From Microbacterium sp. 2FI (GTDB taxonomy: Bacteria; Actinomycetota; Actinomycetes; Actinomycetales; Microbacteriaceae), in the NCBI RefSeq assembly GCF_005502885.1, contig NZ_SCMR01000002.1, positions 186,001 to 250,000 of the forward strand: a stretch of 64,000 bases of DNA. The letters are read 5' to 3'. How positions within the stretch are numbered: position 1 is the stretch's first letter; every line of letters starts with the position of its first letter. Positions 18,968 through 28,878 of the stretch are shown here, in pieces. The position numbers and the translations under genes are program-made. The notes beneath the pieces were generated by a model, which saw only the letters and a list, made by a program, of their open reading frames with translations, was not told where the DNA came from and searched no databases.

Positions 18968-19597
18968 GTGTCGACTCGTCCTCGAGTCGGCGTCCTCGCC
19001 CTCCAAGGAGACGTCCGCGAGCACGTGCGCGTGCTCGCGGACCTCGGCGCCGAGGTCGCCCTCGTCCGCCGCCCTGACGAACTCGCCGCCGTCGACGGCC
19101 TCGTGATCCCCGGCGGCGAGTCGAGCGTCATCGACAAGCTCGCGCGCGCGTTCGGCATGCGCGAGCCGGTCCGCGCCGCGATCGGCGCCGGCTTGCCGGT
19201 CTACGGCACGTGTGCCGGGCTCATTCTCCTGGCAGACCGGATCACCGACGGCATCCGGGGTCAGCAGACCTTCGGCGGGCTCGACGTGACGGTTCGCCGC
19301 AACGCCTTCGGCAGCCAGGTGGACTCGTTCGAGGTCGACCTCGCCGTGCCCGCGTTGGGCGACCCTCCGGTGCACGCGGTGTTCATCCGGGCGCCGCTGG
19401 TCGAATCAACCGGCCCGGCGGTCGAGCATCTGGCAGCACTCGATGACGGCCGGATCGTGGCGGTGCGGCAGGGGCCGATCCTCGGCACGGCGTTCCACCC
19501 CGAGGTCACGGGCGAGCATCGATTCCACCGGCTCTTCCTCGACTCCGTGCGTTCGGCCAGAAGTGCGCGCCCGGAGAGGTTAGATTTTCCCCTATGA
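18968..19597 (+). CDS. pdxT: PLP synthase glutaminase subunit PdxT
   Basis: The 209-aa class I glutamine amidotransferase feeds ammonia to PdxS. It has [13 protein letters not shown] at the start, [12 protein letters not shown], the nucleophile Cys in [11 protein letters not shown], and the His-Glu pair in [12 protein letters not shown]. The GTG at 18968 gives the canonical N-terminus; the longer frame runs into pdxS. It overlaps the next gene by four bases (ATGA). Confidence 0.96.
   Translation: MSTRPRVGVLALQGDVREHVRVLADLGAEVALVRRPDELAAVDGLVIPGGESSVIDKLARAFGMREPVRAAIGAGLPVYGTCAGLILLADRITDGIRGQQTFGGLDVTVRRNAFGSQVDSFEVDLAVPALGDPPVHAVFIRAPLVESTGPAVEHLAALDDGRIVAVRQGPILGTAFHPEVTGEHRFHRLFLDSVRSARSARPERLDFPL
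19581..19586 (+). promoter_or_regulatory. -10 element inside the pdxT end
   Basis: TAGATT, an unusually AT-rich patch in the last codons of pdxT, ends seven bases before the ATG at 19594. A leaderless transcript of the next gene could start here. Confidence 0.35.
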
Positions 19598-20115
19598 CGA
19601 TCAACGACTGGTGGCGTGACCGGCCTGAGGAGCGGTACTGGATGATCGCGCCGTCTCGGGGGATCGTCGGCGACGCGCTCTCGGCGCCGAAGGCCCGTGA
19701 CGACAGTCGCTTCGAGTGGTCTCACGAACTGGTGGGCTTCACCGAGCCCGGCGACACGCTGTTCGTGTGGGACCGCACACTGCCCGTCCCCGGCGTGGGA
19801 GCGTGGGGGCGCGTCCTCGGGCCGCTGGGCGAGGAGCAGCGCGCGCGGCGCGGCGAGGTGCTGACCCATTGGCGGATGCCGGTGAGCGACACGCTGCGCC
19901 TGGCCGCGCCGATCACGCTGCCGAGCCTGCGCCGCATCGGCGGCGAGATCGTGGCCGTTCGCGACGAGATCGAGGCGTCGACGGACGGCCCCGTGTACTT
20001 CCCGTTCATCGGCGCGCCCGAGCACCTCGCCCCGGCGCCGGCGTACCTCACCAAGATCCCGCGTGATCTCGTGGCCCTGCTGTCTTCGCGCTTCGGGTTC
20101 GAGTTCGTCCTCTGA
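19594..20115 (+). CDS. Unknown 173-aa protein, PUA/EVE-like pattern
   Basis: The protein starts [10 protein letters not shown] and contains [24 protein letters not shown], a layout that recalls EVE/PUA-type nucleic-acid-binding domains (YW near the start, GD before an aromatic strand, then a GxG turn). I cannot confirm the family. It is soluble and Trp-rich. It is coupled to pdxT by a four-base overlap but also has its own -10-like TAGATT within pdxT. The next gene, yebC, has an independent promoter. There is no sign of transfer in codon use. Confidence 0.6.
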   Translation: MTINDWWRDRPEERYWMIAPSRGIVGDALSAPKARDDSRFEWSHELVGFTEPGDTLFVWDRTLPVPGVGAWGRVLGPLGEEQRARRGEVLTHWRMPVSDTLRLAAPITLPSLRRIGGEIVAVRDEIEASTDGPVYFPFIGAPEHLAPAPAYLTKIPRDLVALLSSRFGFEFVL

Positions 20116-20165
20116 TCGGGCGCGACAACCGACGCCGCCTCGTTCGCACCGCTCGACCGCGCCCT

Positions 20166-20171
20166 TAGACT
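20166..20171 (+). promoter_or_regulatory. -10 element for a leaderless yebC
   Basis: TAGACT ends seven bases before the yebC ATG and there is no ribosome site between them. Confidence 0.5.
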
Positions 20172-20178
20172 GGAGCGC

Positions 20179-20937
20179 ATGTCCGGCCACTCCAAGTGGG
20201 CGACGACCAAGCACAAGAAGGCGATCATCGATTCGCGCCGTGCCAAGTCGTTCGCCAAGCTCATCAAGAACATCGAAGTCGCTGCCAAGATCGGCGGCGC
20301 CGACCTGTCAGGAAACCCCACCCTTCAGGATGCCGTCCAGAAGGCCAAGAAGACCTCGGTCCCCAACGACAACATCGACCGCGCGATCAAGCGCGGCGCG
20401 GGGCTCACCGGCGAGTCCGTCGAGTACTCGACGATCATCTACGAGGGCTACGGACCGAACGGCGTGGCGCTCATGATCGAGTGTCTGACCGACAACAAGA
20501 ACCGCGCCGCCGCCGAGGTTCGCACGGCGCTGAGCCGCAACGGCGGCAACCTCGCCGACCCGGGCTCGGTCGCCTACAACTTCACGCGCAAGGGCGTCAT
20601 CGTCGTCTCGAGCGAAGGCACCACCGAAGACGACGTGATGCTCGCAGTCCTCGAGGCCGGCGCCGAAGAGGTCGAGCCGCATGCTCAGGGCTTCGAGATC
20701 GTCACCGAGGCGTCCGACCTCGTGTCCGTGCGCTCGGCGCTGCAGGACGCCGGCATCGACTACGAGTCGGCCGACGTCGAGTTCGTGCCGAACCTCAAGG
20801 TCGAGGTCGACGCCGACACCGCGCGCAAGGTGTTCCGGCTGATCGACGCGCTGGAGGACAGCGACGACGTGCAGAACGTGTTCAGCAACTTCGACCTCAG
20901 CCCCGAGGTCCAGGTCGAGCTCGAGGCCGACGAGTAG
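20179..20937 (+). CDS. yebC: YebC/PmpR-family regulator or translation factor
   Basis: The 252-aa protein opens with [14 protein letters not shown], the hallmark of the family. It keeps [26 protein letters not shown] and the acidic C-terminal domain. YebC proteins were described as transcription regulators and more recently as ribosome-associated factors that help translate difficult proline stretches. The place just upstream of ruvCAB is standard in bacteria. Length is normal. It appears to be expressed from a leaderless promoter. Confidence 0.95.
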   Translation: MSGHSKWATTKHKKAIIDSRRAKSFAKLIKNIEVAAKIGGADLSGNPTLQDAVQKAKKTSVPNDNIDRAIKRGAGLTGESVEYSTIIYEGYGPNGVALMIECLTDNKNRAAAEVRTALSRNGGNLADPGSVAYNFTRKGVIVVSSEGTTEDDVMLAVLEAGAEEVEPHAQGFEIVTEASDLVSVRSALQDAGIDYESADVEFVPNLKVEVDADTARKVFRLIDALEDSDDVQNVFSNFDLSPEVQVELEADE

Positions 20938-20946
20938 TCGCCGCGG

Positions 20947-20992
20947 GCGCGACGGTGCGGGCGCGCCTCGAAGCGCACCAGCACCGTCGCGC
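20947..20992. repeat. 12-bp perfect inverted repeat between yebC and ruvC
   Basis: GCGCGACGGTGC (20947-20958) and GCACCGTCGCGC (20981-20992) are exact complements, 22 bp apart. They directly abut the ruvC -10 element. With no T run it is a weak candidate for an intrinsic terminator of yebC; it could instead be an operator for ruvC. Confidence 0.6.
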
Positions 20993-20993
20993 T

Positions 20994-20999
20994 TAGCCT
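20994..20999 (+). promoter_or_regulatory. -10 element for a leaderless ruvC
   Basis: TAGCCT ends six bases before the GTG of ruvC. Confidence 0.45.
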
Positions 21000-21005
21000 G
21001 AACAG

Positions 21006-21584
21006 GTGGCAGCACCCCTCAAGCGCGGCACCCTTCGAGTGATCGGCATCGATCCCGGGCTCACCCGGTGCGGCGTCGGTGTCGTGGATGTCGCTCCCGA
21101 CCGATCGGCGACGCTGGTCTACGTCGGCGTGGTGCGCTCGGCCACGTCCGACCCCATCGAACGCCGCCTCGCGACGATCGCCGCCGGGATCCGCGCCGTC
21201 ATCGACGAGCACCGCCCCGACGTGGTCGCCGTCGAGCGCGTCTTCGCCCAGCACAACCGGCACTCCGTCATGGGAACGGCGCAGGCGAGCGGAATCGCGC
21301 TCCTCGTCGCGGGGGAGCGCGGCCTCCCTGCCGCGACGCACACGCCGAGCGAGGTCAAGGCGGCCGTCACGGGCTACGGCTCGGCCGACAAGCTCCAGGT
21401 GCAGACCATGGTCGCGCGCGTGCTGCGCCTCGACGACCTGCCGCAGCCGGCGGACGCCGCCGATGCCCTTGCGCTCGCGCTCTGCCACGCATGGCGCGGC
21501 GGCGCCCCGCAGACCGCGGCATCCGGGGCCCTCACGCCCGCACAGCGCGCGTGGGCCGACGCCGAGCGTCTCGCCCGCCGGTGA
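21006..21584 (+). CDS. ruvC: Holliday junction resolvase RuvC
   Basis: The 192-aa endonuclease cuts four-way DNA junctions as a dimer. The acidic active-site residues are in IGIDPGLTRCG, VAVERVFAQ and DAADALALALCH. It is somewhat longer than the E. coli protein (173 aa), with an Ala-rich tail. The GTG start is set by the -10 element just upstream. It is followed by ruvA and ruvB. Confidence 0.97.
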   Translation: MAAPLKRGTLRVIGIDPGLTRCGVGVVDVAPDRSATLVYVGVVRSATSDPIERRLATIAAGIRAVIDEHRPDVVAVERVFAQHNRHSVMGTAQASGIALLVAGERGLPAATHTPSEVKAAVTGYGSADKLQVQTMVARVLRLDDLPQPADAADALALALCHAWRGGAPQTAASGALTPAQRAWADAERLARR

Positions 21585-21593
21585 GCGTGTCGC

Positions 21594-21624
21594 TCGAACA
21601 AATCTCCGAACCCGCCCGTAGGCT
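21594..21624 (+). promoter_or_regulatory. Degenerate LexA-like box and -10 before ruvA
   Basis: TCGAACaaatCTCCGA (21594-21609) matches 10 of 12 fixed positions of the actinobacterial SOS box TCGAAC-N4-GTTCGA. A -10-like TAGGCT (21619-21624) follows, ending six bases before the ruvA ATG. SOS control of ruv genes is known in mycobacteria. The right half-site here is weak. Confidence 0.4.
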
Positions 21625-21630
21625 CTCCCC

Positions 21631-22251
21631 ATGATCTCTTCGCTCCGGGGCACTGCCGTGCACGTGGATGCCGACTCCGTCGTCGTCGAGGTGGGCGGCG
21701 TCGGGCTCGCGGTGGCGGTGACGCCGCAGATCGCCGCCGGCACACACGTCGGCGCCGCCCTGACGCTGCATACGACCCTCATCGTCCGCGAAGACGCGCT
21801 GTCTCTCTTCGGCTTCGAATCGCGCGAGGAGCTCGCGGTGTTCACCCATCTGCTGAGCGTGACCGGCGTCGGCCCCAAGTCGGCCCTCGGCGTGATGGCC
21901 ACGCTGACGGTGCCCCAGATCGCCGACGCCGTCGCGAACGACGACGACGCGCCGTTCCGCCGCGTGTCGGGCATCGGCCCCAAGACCGCGAAGCTCATCG
22001 TCGTCCAGCTCGCCGGCAAGATCGCGCGGCCGGCCGCCGGTGCGGGCACTGCACGCACGACGGCGACCGCGATCCCCGCACAGGTCGTGCAGGCGCTCGT
22101 CGGCCTCGGCTGGTCGGAGCGCACCGCGGCCGAGACGGTGGATGCCGTCGCGCAGACCGTGGGAGACGCCGACCGCGCTTCGGTTCCGGCTCTCCTCCGT
22201 GCGACCCTCGCGGTGCTCGGCCCTGCGCGAAGGGAGACCGTCGGTGGATGA
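21631..22251 (+). CDS. ruvA: Holliday junction DNA helicase subunit RuvA
   Basis: The 206-aa junction-binding subunit starts [25 protein letters not shown]. It has two helix-hairpin-helix regions ([16 protein letters not shown] and [16 protein letters not shown]) and the flexible C-terminal domain that binds RuvB ([19 protein letters not shown]). The ruvB start lies inside its last codons. Confidence 0.97.
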   Translation: MISSLRGTAVHVDADSVVVEVGGVGLAVAVTPQIAAGTHVGAALTLHTTLIVREDALSLFGFESREELAVFTHLLSVTGVGPKSALGVMATLTVPQIADAVANDDDAPFRRVSGIGPKTAKLIVVQLAGKIARPAAGAGTARTTATAIPAQVVQALVGLGWSERTAAETVDAVAQTVGDADRASVPALLRATLAVLGPARRETVGG

Positions 22252-23272
22252 CGTGCACGACGCCGGCGAACCGATGGACGAGGCCGAGCTCGCGATCGAG
22301 GGTGCGCTGCGCCCGACCTCGCTCGCCGAATTCGTCGGTCAGCAGAAGGTGCGCGGTCAGATGCAGCTGCTGCTGGACGCCGCGCGCATCCAGCAGCGCC
22401 CGCCCGACCACATCCTGCTGTCGGGCCCGCCGGGCCTCGGCAAGACGACGCTCGCGATGATCGTGGCGCACGAGAGCCGCAGGCCGCTGCGGCTGTCGAG
22501 CGGCCCCGCGATCCAGCACGCGGGCGATCTCGCGGCACTGCTGTCGAGCCTCACCCCGGGCGAGGTGCTCTTCATCGACGAGATCCATCGCATGGCGCGC
22601 TCCGCGGAAGAGATGCTGTACCTCGCCATGGAGGACTTCCGCATCGACATCATGGTCGGAAAGGGTGCCGGGGCCACCAGCATCCCTCTCGATCTCGCCC
22701 CGTTCACCCTCGTCGGCGCGACGACCCGCTCGGGCCTCCTGCCGAACCCGCTGCGCGACCGCTTCGGGTTCACGGCGCACCTCGAGTACTACGAGCCCGA
22801 GGAGCTCGAGCGCGTGACCGAGCGCTCAGCGGCGATGCTCGGAGTCGGCCTCCCTTCGATCGCACGATCCGAGATCGCACGCCGCTCGCGCGGCACGCCC
22901 CGCATCGCGAACAGGCTCCTGCGCCGCGTCCGCGACTATCTCGTCGTCTACGGCGACGGCGTGCAGGCCGACATCGCGACGGTGGATGCCGCCCTCGACC
23001 TGTACGACGTCGACGCGATCGGCCTCGATCGCCTCGACCGGGCGGTGCTCGACGCCCTGGTGCGACGATTCCGCGGGGGACCCGTGGGCCTCAGCACCCT
23101 CGCCGTCGCGGTCGGCGAGGAACCCGAGACCATCGAGTCGGTCGTCGAGCCGTACCTCGTGCGCATCGGCTTCATGGGCCGAACGCCGCGCGGACGCATC
23201 GCGATGCCCGAGGCCTACGCGCACATGGGTGCGGCTCCGGCCGGATCGGTGCTCGGATTCGATGACCTATAA
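22244..23272 (+). CDS. ruvB: Holliday junction DNA helicase subunit RuvB
   Basis: The 342-aa AAA+ motor has [14 protein letters not shown], Walker [13 protein letters not shown], Walker [12 protein letters not shown], the sensor [18 protein letters not shown] and a C-terminal winged helix ending [13 protein letters not shown]. The GTG at 22244 has AGGGAG seven bases upstream and overlaps ruvA by eight bases. A longer open frame into ruvA is not used. A TATAAT for the next operon sits across its stop codon. Confidence 0.97.
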   Translation: MDDVHDAGEPMDEAELAIEGALRPTSLAEFVGQQKVRGQMQLLLDAARIQQRPPDHILLSGPPGLGKTTLAMIVAHESRRPLRLSSGPAIQHAGDLAALLSSLTPGEVLFIDEIHRMARSAEEMLYLAMEDFRIDIMVGKGAGATSIPLDLAPFTLVGATTRSGLLPNPLRDRFGFTAHLEYYEPEELERVTERSAAMLGVGLPSIARSEIARRSRGTPRIANRLLRRVRDYLVVYGDGVQADIATVDAALDLYDVDAIGLDRLDRAVLDALVRRFRGGPVGLSTLAVAVGEEPETIESVVEPYLVRIGFMGRTPRGRIAMPEAYAHMGAAPAGSVLGFDDL

Positions 23273-23273
23273 T
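23268..23273 (+). promoter_or_regulatory. Consensus -10 for yajC-secDF
   Basis: TATAAT, rare in such GC-rich DNA, spans the ruvB stop codon. It would give a 5' leader of about 70 bases before yajC. No clear -35 is seen. Confidence 0.5.
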
Positions 23274-23350
23274 CGCTGAAGGCTTCCACCACCCCCTCTT
23301 CAGGCACCGCCGCCTCGGCGCGCGCCTCACCCGAAAGGTGCCCCCGGCGC

Positions 23351-23809
23351 ATGGACTTCTCCACGTTCTTCCAGCAGTACGGTCTGATCGTCGTTCTGAT
23401 CGGTCTGCTCGCGTTCATGTTCTGGAGCTCGCGCCGCCGGATGCAGAAGCAGAAGGTCGAGCAGGAGGCCAAGGCCCGTCAGACCGTTCCCGGCGCCGAG
23501 GTGCTGCTGCAGGGCGGCCTCTACGGCACGATCGTGTCGTACGACCCCGACAACCTCGACCAGCCCGCGATCGTCGAGCTCGCCCCGGGCGTCGAGATCA
23601 AGGTGCACAGCCAGGCGATCCTGCGTGTCGTGACCTCCGACGAGGGGACGGTCACCGAGGACGAGTTCCTCGCCGCCGAGGAGAGCCACGCCGAATATGC
23701 CGAGGGCGTCGCCCACGGTGAGATCTCGTCGATCAGCGACGACCGCCGCGCGGCTGCGACCGAGCCCGTCGACCCCGAGGCCGAGCCCGGCTCGAAGCCC
23801 CAGGCCTGA
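23351..23809 (+). CDS. yajC: Preprotein translocase accessory subunit YajC
   Basis: The 152-aa protein has one N-terminal transmembrane helix (YGLIVVLIGLLAFMFWSS) followed by RRRMQKQKVEQEAK and the conserved PGAEVLLQGGLYGTIV core. The acidic tail is longer than in E. coli YajC. YajC associates with SecDF at the Sec translocon. It is the first gene of yajC-secD-secF. Confidence 0.93.
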   Translation: MDFSTFFQQYGLIVVLIGLLAFMFWSSRRRMQKQKVEQEAKARQTVPGAEVLLQGGLYGTIVSYDPDNLDQPAIVELAPGVEIKVHSQAILRVVTSDEGTVTEDEFLAAEESHAEYAEGVAHGEISSISDDRRAAATEPVDPEAEPGSKPQA

Positions 23810-23848
23810 CCGTCCGCCCGTTCGGGCACCCCTCAGAAAGCTGAATCC

Positions 23849-25585
23849 GTGGCGACTTCCACCCCTGTGCGGCATGCCTGGCGCGCACTCATCGGCCTGC
23901 TCACGATCACCGCAGTCCTGTTCGGCATCAACGCCCTGGGCGTCTATGTCTTCCAGGAGAGCTCGTGGACGCCGGCGCTCGCGCTCGACCTCCAGGGCGG
24001 CACGCAGATCGTGCTCGAGGCTCAGACCGAAGACGGCGCAGAGCCGTCGGCCGAGCAGATGAACCAGGCTGTGACCATCATCCGCCAGCGCGTCGACGCC
24101 TCGGGTGTCGGCGAGGCCGAGGTCACCACGCAGGGCGGCAACCAGATCGTCGTGCAGATCCCGGGTCAGGCTGACGAAGAGACGCGCGAGCGCATCGAGG
24201 CCGCCGCCCAGCTGCAGCTGCGCCCGGTGCTCTACACGGGTTCCCCGGTGACGAGCTTCGTCGGCGACGACGGCAAGGAGACGCCGTTCCCCACGCCCGA
24301 CCCGACGCTGCAGGCGACGCCGACGGCAGAGCCGACCGATGCGAGCGACCTCGCGTGGATCACGCCGGCCCTGGAGGCCGAGTTCCTCGCGTACGACTGC
24401 GCCGACGAGTCGAACGATCCCTCCAGTGCCCCGGCCGACGAGCCGATGATCACATGCGACGTCGACGGAACCTACAAGTACATCCTCGGACCGGTCGAGC
24501 TCGACGGCTCGTCGATCGACGACGCGTCGTTCGGCCTCCAGCAGAACAACGGCCTCTGGGCGGTCAACCTCCGCTTCGACGACGAGGGCACCCGGATCTT
24601 CGGTGAGATCAGTCAGCGGCTCTACCCCGCCGACCCGCCACTGAACCAGTTCGCGTTCGTGCTCGACGGCTATGTGCTCTCGGCACCCTCGATGAACGCG
24701 ATCATCCTCGGCGGCGACCCCAGCATCACCGGCAACTTCACCCAGGAGAGCTCGAAGGTGCTCGCCGACCAGCTGAAGTACGGCGCGCTGCCGCTCAGCT
24801 TCACCGTCGAGAGCGCCAACACGATCTCCGCGACGCTCGGATCGCAGCAGCTCCAGATCGGCCTCATCGCGGGTCTCATCGGTCTGCTGCTCGTCGCCCT
24901 CTACTCGCTCATCGTCTATCGCGCGCTCGGGTTCATCATCATCGCCTCGCTCGTGGTCATGGGTGTGCTCACCTACGTCACCCTCTGCATCCTGGCGTGG
25001 CGCATGGGCTTCCGCCTGTCGCTCGCCGGCGTCGCGGGCCTCATCGTCACGATCGGCTTCACCGCCGACTCGTTCATCGTGTACTTCGAGCGCATCCGAG
25101 ACGAGCTGCGCGACGGCAAGTCGATCACCAGCGCCGTCGAAGACGGCTGGGGTCGCGCGAAGCGCACGATCTACATCTCGAAGTCGATCAACATCCTCGC
25201 CGCCGTCGTGCTGTACATCCTGGCCGACTCGACGGTGAAGGGCTTCGCCTTCACGCTGGGTCTCACCACGGCGATCGACGTCTTGATCTTCATCATGTTC
25301 ACCCACCCGGTGCTGCAGCTGCTCGCCCGCACGAAGTTCTTCGGATCGGGGCACCCGCTGTCGGGCCTGGATCCCACCGCCCTCGGCGCCGTGTACCGCG
25401 GACGCGCTCAGTTCCGCGCGCCTGTGCCCGTCGACGCGACCACCGCGGCCGGCCGCCGTGCGGGCAAGTCCCGGAGTGAAGCCGTGCGTCGCCAGACGAT
25501 CGCGGAGCGCAAGCAGGCGGAACTGGCGACGACACCCGCCGACAGCTCGAAACCCGGCACGACCGCCAAGGAGGGGGACGTCTGA
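23849..25585 (+). CDS. secD: Protein translocase subunit SecD
   Basis: The 578-aa membrane protein uses the proton gradient to help pull secreted proteins through SecYEG. It has TM1 (residues about 10-32), LALDLQGGTQIVLEA, the long periplasmic P1 domain, then five C-terminal TM helices starting near QIGLIAGLIGLLLVALYS. A Pro/Thr-rich insertion (about residues 145-200) is typical of actinobacterial SecD. The C-terminal 60 residues are basic and cytoplasmic. GTG start; secF begins on its last base. Confidence 0.95.
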   Translation: MATSTPVRHAWRALIGLLTITAVLFGINALGVYVFQESSWTPALALDLQGGTQIVLEAQTEDGAEPSAEQMNQAVTIIRQRVDASGVGEAEVTTQGGNQIVVQIPGQADEETRERIEAAAQLQLRPVLYTGSPVTSFVGDDGKETPFPTPDPTLQATPTAEPTDASDLAWITPALEAEFLAYDCADESNDPSSAPADEPMITCDVDGTYKYILGPVELDGSSIDDASFGLQQNNGLWAVNLRFDDEGTRIFGEISQRLYPADPPLNQFAFVLDGYVLSAPSMNAIILGGDPSITGNFTQESSKVLADQLKYGALPLSFTVESANTISATLGSQQLQIGLIAGLIGLLLVALYSLIVYRALGFIIIASLVVMGVLTYVTLCILAWRMGFRLSLAGVAGLIVTIGFTADSFIVYFERIRDELRDGKSITSAVEDGWGRAKRTIYISKSINILAAVVLYILADSTVKGFAFTLGLTTAIDVLIFIMFTHPVLQLLARTKFFGSGHPLSGLDPTALGAVYRGRAQFRAPVPVDATTAAGRRAGKSRSEAVRRQTIAERKQAELATTPADSSKPGTTAKEGDV

Positions 25586-26574
25586 TGCGCTCCATGAGTC
25601 AGCTCGGCAACGACCTCTACACCGGCAAGACCTCGTTCCCGTTCATCGGGCGCCGGCGCCTGTGGTTCCTCATCGCGGCGATCCTGGTGATCGGCTCGGC
25701 GCTCGTTCCGCTGTTCCGGCCGATCTCGTTCTCGATCGAGTTCACCGGTGGTTCGCAGTTCACGGTCAACAACGTCGCCGACCCCGATCAGCAGCTGGCG
25801 ACCGAGGCCGTCCAGTCCGTCGTGCCCGAGGCGACCACGAAGGTCGTCACGATCGGTGACGACGCCGTGCGCGTCCAGACCGACCAGATGACGGATGCCG
25901 AGAGCCGCGAGGTCTCCGCCGCGCTCGCCGAGGCGTATGGCGTGCCCGAGAGCGAGGTCAGCTACTCGTTCATCGGCCCCAGCTGGGGAGCGGACGTCAC
26001 GCGCACGTCGCTGTGGGGTCTCGCGATCTTCCTCGCGCTCACCTTCCTCATCCTCGCGCTCTACTTCCGCACGGTGAAGATGTCGATCGCCGCGATCATC
26101 GGCCTCGTCGACGTGCTCGTGATCACCATCGGCGTGTACGCGCTGTTCGGGTTCGAGATCTCACCTGCGGCGGTGATCGGCTTCCTCACGATCCTCTCGT
26201 ACGCCCTGTACGACACGACAGTGGTGTTCGACAAGATCCGCGAGAACACGAGCGAAGACGGTGAAGTCTCGGGCCGCACCTTCGGGGAGTCGGTCAACCT
26301 CGCCGTGAACCAGACCCTGGTGCGCTCGATCAACACCACCGTCGTCGCGATCCTGCCGACCGGCGCGATCCTCTTCATCGGAATGGTGTGGCAGGGCGCT
26401 CAGACGCTGACCGACCTGTCGCTGTCGATCTTCGTCGGAACGATCGTGGCCGCGTACTCGACGATCTTCGTCGCCGCCCCGCTGTACTCGCTCCTGCGCG
26501 AGAACGAGGCCCCCATCAAGGCGCGCGACGAGCGCGTGCTCGCCGCACGCGAGCTGGCGGGCACGCCCGTCTGA
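25585..26574 (+). CDS. secF: Protein translocase subunit SecF
   Basis: The 329-aa partner of SecD has six TM helices. TM1 is WFLIAAILVIGSALVPL, the SIEFTGGSQF motif follows, and VIGFLTILSYALYDTTVVFDKIREN lies in the conserved D-x-x-V region. The ATG shares one base with the secD stop (TGATG). A second in-frame ATG nine bases later is also possible. Confidence 0.95.
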   Translation: MRSMSQLGNDLYTGKTSFPFIGRRRLWFLIAAILVIGSALVPLFRPISFSIEFTGGSQFTVNNVADPDQQLATEAVQSVVPEATTKVVTIGDDAVRVQTDQMTDAESREVSAALAEAYGVPESEVSYSFIGPSWGADVTRTSLWGLAIFLALTFLILALYFRTVKMSIAAIIGLVDVLVITIGVYALFGFEISPAAVIGFLTILSYALYDTTVVFDKIRENTSEDGEVSGRTFGESVNLAVNQTLVRSINTTVVAILPTGAILFIGMVWQGAQTLTDLSLSIFVGTIVAAYSTIFVAAPLYSLLRENEAPIKARDERVLAARELAGTPV

Positions 26575-26592
26575 ACGGATGCCGCGCGGGCG

Positions 26593-26598
26593 TAGGAT
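26593..26598 (+). promoter_or_regulatory. Probable relA -10 element
   Basis: TAGGAT lies about 30 bp before the relA ATG, ahead of the purine-rich ribosome site CGGAGGGGAGGGG. Confidence 0.4.
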
Positions 26599-26628
26599 TG
26601 TGAGCTCCAGCGGAGGGGAGGGGATCGG

Positions 26629-28878
26629 ATGACCGAGACCGTCCCTCCCGCGCAGTCCTCGTCGCTGCGGCGTCTCGTTCCACGCATCTTCTCGCGATCG
26701 GCGCGTCGCGACGACGTCGAGCAGCTGCTGCGGACGGTGCGCACGCACCACCCCAAGGGCGACCTGTCGATCATCGAGCGCGCCTACGACGTCGCCTTCC
26801 GCGCCCACGCCGGGCAGGTCCGCCAGAGCGGTGAGCCGTACATCACCCACCCGCTCGCCGTCGCCCAGATCCTGGCGGACCTCGGTCTCGGGCCGCGCGC
26901 GATCGCCGCGGCGCTGCTGCACGACACGGTCGAAGACACGGGGTACGCGCTCGACACCCTCACCGCCGAATTCGGCGACGAGGTCGCGATGCTGGTGGAC
27001 GGGGTCACCAAGCTCGACAAGGTCAAGTACGGCGAGAGCGCGCAGGCCGAGACGGTGCGCAAGATGATCGTCGCGATGTCGCGCGACATCCGCGTGCTCC
27101 TGATCAAGCTCGCCGACCGGCTCCACAACGCCCGAACATGGGGTTTCGTGCCGCCCGAGAAGGCGCGCAAGAAGGCCACCGAGACGCTCGAGATCTACGC
27201 GCCGCTGGCGCATCGCCTCGGCATCCAGACGATCAAATCCGAGCTCGAGGACCTGTCGTTCGCGGTCCTGCATCCGAAGCTCTACGCCGAGATCGAGAGT
27301 CTCGTCAAGCAGCGCACTCCCCAGCGCGAGCAGTACGTCCAGAACGTGATCGACGCCGTCGACACGGACCTTCGCGAACTCCGCATCCGCGGGCGGGTGA
27401 TGGGCCGGCCCAAGCAGCTGTACTCCGTCTACCAGAAGATGGTCGTGCGCGGTCGCGAGTTCGACGACATCTACGACCTCATCGGCATCCGGATCCTCGT
27501 GGGGAGTGTCCGCGACTGCTATGCCGTCCTCGGGGCCATCCACGCGCGGTGGACGCCGCTGCCTGGCCGCTTCAAGGACTACGTCGCGACCCCCAAGTTC
27601 AATCTCTACCAGTCGCTCCACACGACGGTCATCGGACCCGGCGGTCGCACGGTCGAGATCCAGATCCGCACGAACGAGATGCACCAGCAGGCCGAGTTCG
27701 GCGTCGCCGCGCACTGGAAGTACAAGGAGCGGCAGGCCGGCGGCAAGCCGGACGCGAAGGCCATGGACACCGACATGGCCTGGCTCGCCCACATCTCGGA
27801 CTGGCAGGCCGAGACCGCCGACCCGGGGGAGTTCCTCGATTCGCTGCGCTTCGAGATCGGCGCGAAGGAGGTCTACGTCTTCACGCCCAAGGGCCGTGTC
27901 GTGGGCCTGCCGACCGGTGCCACGCCGGTCGACTTCGCCTACGCCGTGCACACCGAGGTCGGCCACCGCACGATGGGCGCCAAGGTCAACGGCCGTCTCG
28001 TGCCGTTGGAGTCCGAGCTCCACAGCGGCGACGTCGTCGAGGTCTTCACGTCGAAGAATCCCGACGCCGGACCGAGCCAGGACTGGCTCGGCTTCGTCAA
28101 GAGCACGCGCGCCCGCAGCAAGATCCGCGGCTGGTTCACCAAGGAGCGTCGCGAAGAGGCGATCGAGCAGGGCAAGGAGGCGATCGCCCGCGCCATGCGG
28201 CGGCAGAACCTGCCGCTGCAGCGCCTGATGAGCCAGGACTCGTTCAGCGAGGTCGCCCACCAGCTGCGGTACGAAGACGTCTCGGCCCTGTACGCCGCCG
28301 TCGGCGAAGGCCACGTCTCGACGCAGTCGGTGATCGAGAAGGTGACGGCGCTCGTGAGCGCCAACGACACCTCCACGGGCCCGATCGAGCTGCCCGCCGT
28401 CGGACGCGCGCGCCAGCCGCGCGGCGGCGATTCGGGCATCCTGGTGCGCGGCGCGCCAGACATCCTCGTCAAGCTCGCGAAGTGCTGCACCCCGGTGCCG
28501 GGCGACCAGATCGTCGGTTTCGTGACGCGGGGGAGCGGCGTCTCGGTGCATCGTGCCGACTGCACGAACGTGAAGTCGCTGATGGATGACGCCGAGCGTC
28601 TCATCGAGGTCGAGTGGGCACCCACGACCAAGAGCATCTTCCTCGTGCAGATCCAGATCGAAGCGCTCGATCGATCCGGGCTTCTGAGCGACGTCACACG
28701 CGTGCTGAGCGAGCACCACGTCAACATCCTGTCCGCGACGGTGTCGACCACGAACGACCGCCTGGCGCTCAGCCGGTTCGTGTTCGAGATGGGCGACATC
28801 GTCCATCTCGAGCGGGTGCTCAACGCCGTCCGCCGCATCGACGCCGTCTACGACGTGTACCGCGTCACATCGTCATAG
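26629..28878 (+). CDS. relA: Bifunctional (p)ppGpp synthetase/hydrolase
   Basis: The 749-aa Rel protein makes and destroys the stringent-response alarmone. An HD hydrolase domain is intact ([29 protein letters not shown]), so it should hydrolyse as well as synthesise. The synthetase domain has [10 protein letters not shown] and [18 protein letters not shown] domain starts near [14 protein letters not shown], a Cys pair lies in [10 protein letters not shown], and a C-terminal ACT domain starts [22 protein letters not shown] strong purine-rich ribosome site precedes the ATG. Its stop overlaps the 3' end of the convergent AbiEi-like gene by 14 bases. Confidence 0.97.
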   Translation: MTETVPPAQSSSLRRLVPRIFSRSARRDDVEQLLRTVRTHHPKGDLSIIERAYDVAFRAHAGQVRQSGEPYITHPLAVAQILADLGLGPRAIAAALLHDTVEDTGYALDTLTAEFGDEVAMLVDGVTKLDKVKYGESAQAETVRKMIVAMSRDIRVLLIKLADRLHNARTWGFVPPEKARKKATETLEIYAPLAHRLGIQTIKSELEDLSFAVLHPKLYAEIESLVKQRTPQREQYVQNVIDAVDTDLRELRIRGRVMGRPKQLYSVYQKMVVRGREFDDIYDLIGIRILVGSVRDCYAVLGAIHARWTPLPGRFKDYVATPKFNLYQSLHTTVIGPGGRTVEIQIRTNEMHQQAEFGVAAHWKYKERQAGGKPDAKAMDTDMAWLAHISDWQAETADPGEFLDSLRFEIGAKEVYVFTPKGRVVGLPTGATPVDFAYAVHTEVGHRTMGAKVNGRLVPLESELHSGDVVEVFTSKNPDAGPSQDWLGFVKSTRARSKIRGWFTKERREEAIEQGKEAIARAMRRQNLPLQRLMSQDSFSEVAHQLRYEDVSALYAAVGEGHVSTQSVIEKVTALVSANDTSTGPIELPAVGRARQPRGGDSGILVRGAPDILVKLAKCCTPVPGDQIVGFVTRGSGVSVHRADCTNVKSLMDDAERLIEVEWAPTTKSIFLVQIQIEALDRSGLLSDVTRVLSEHHVNILSATVSTTNDRLALSRFVFEMGDIVHLERVLNAVRRIDAVYDVYRVTSS

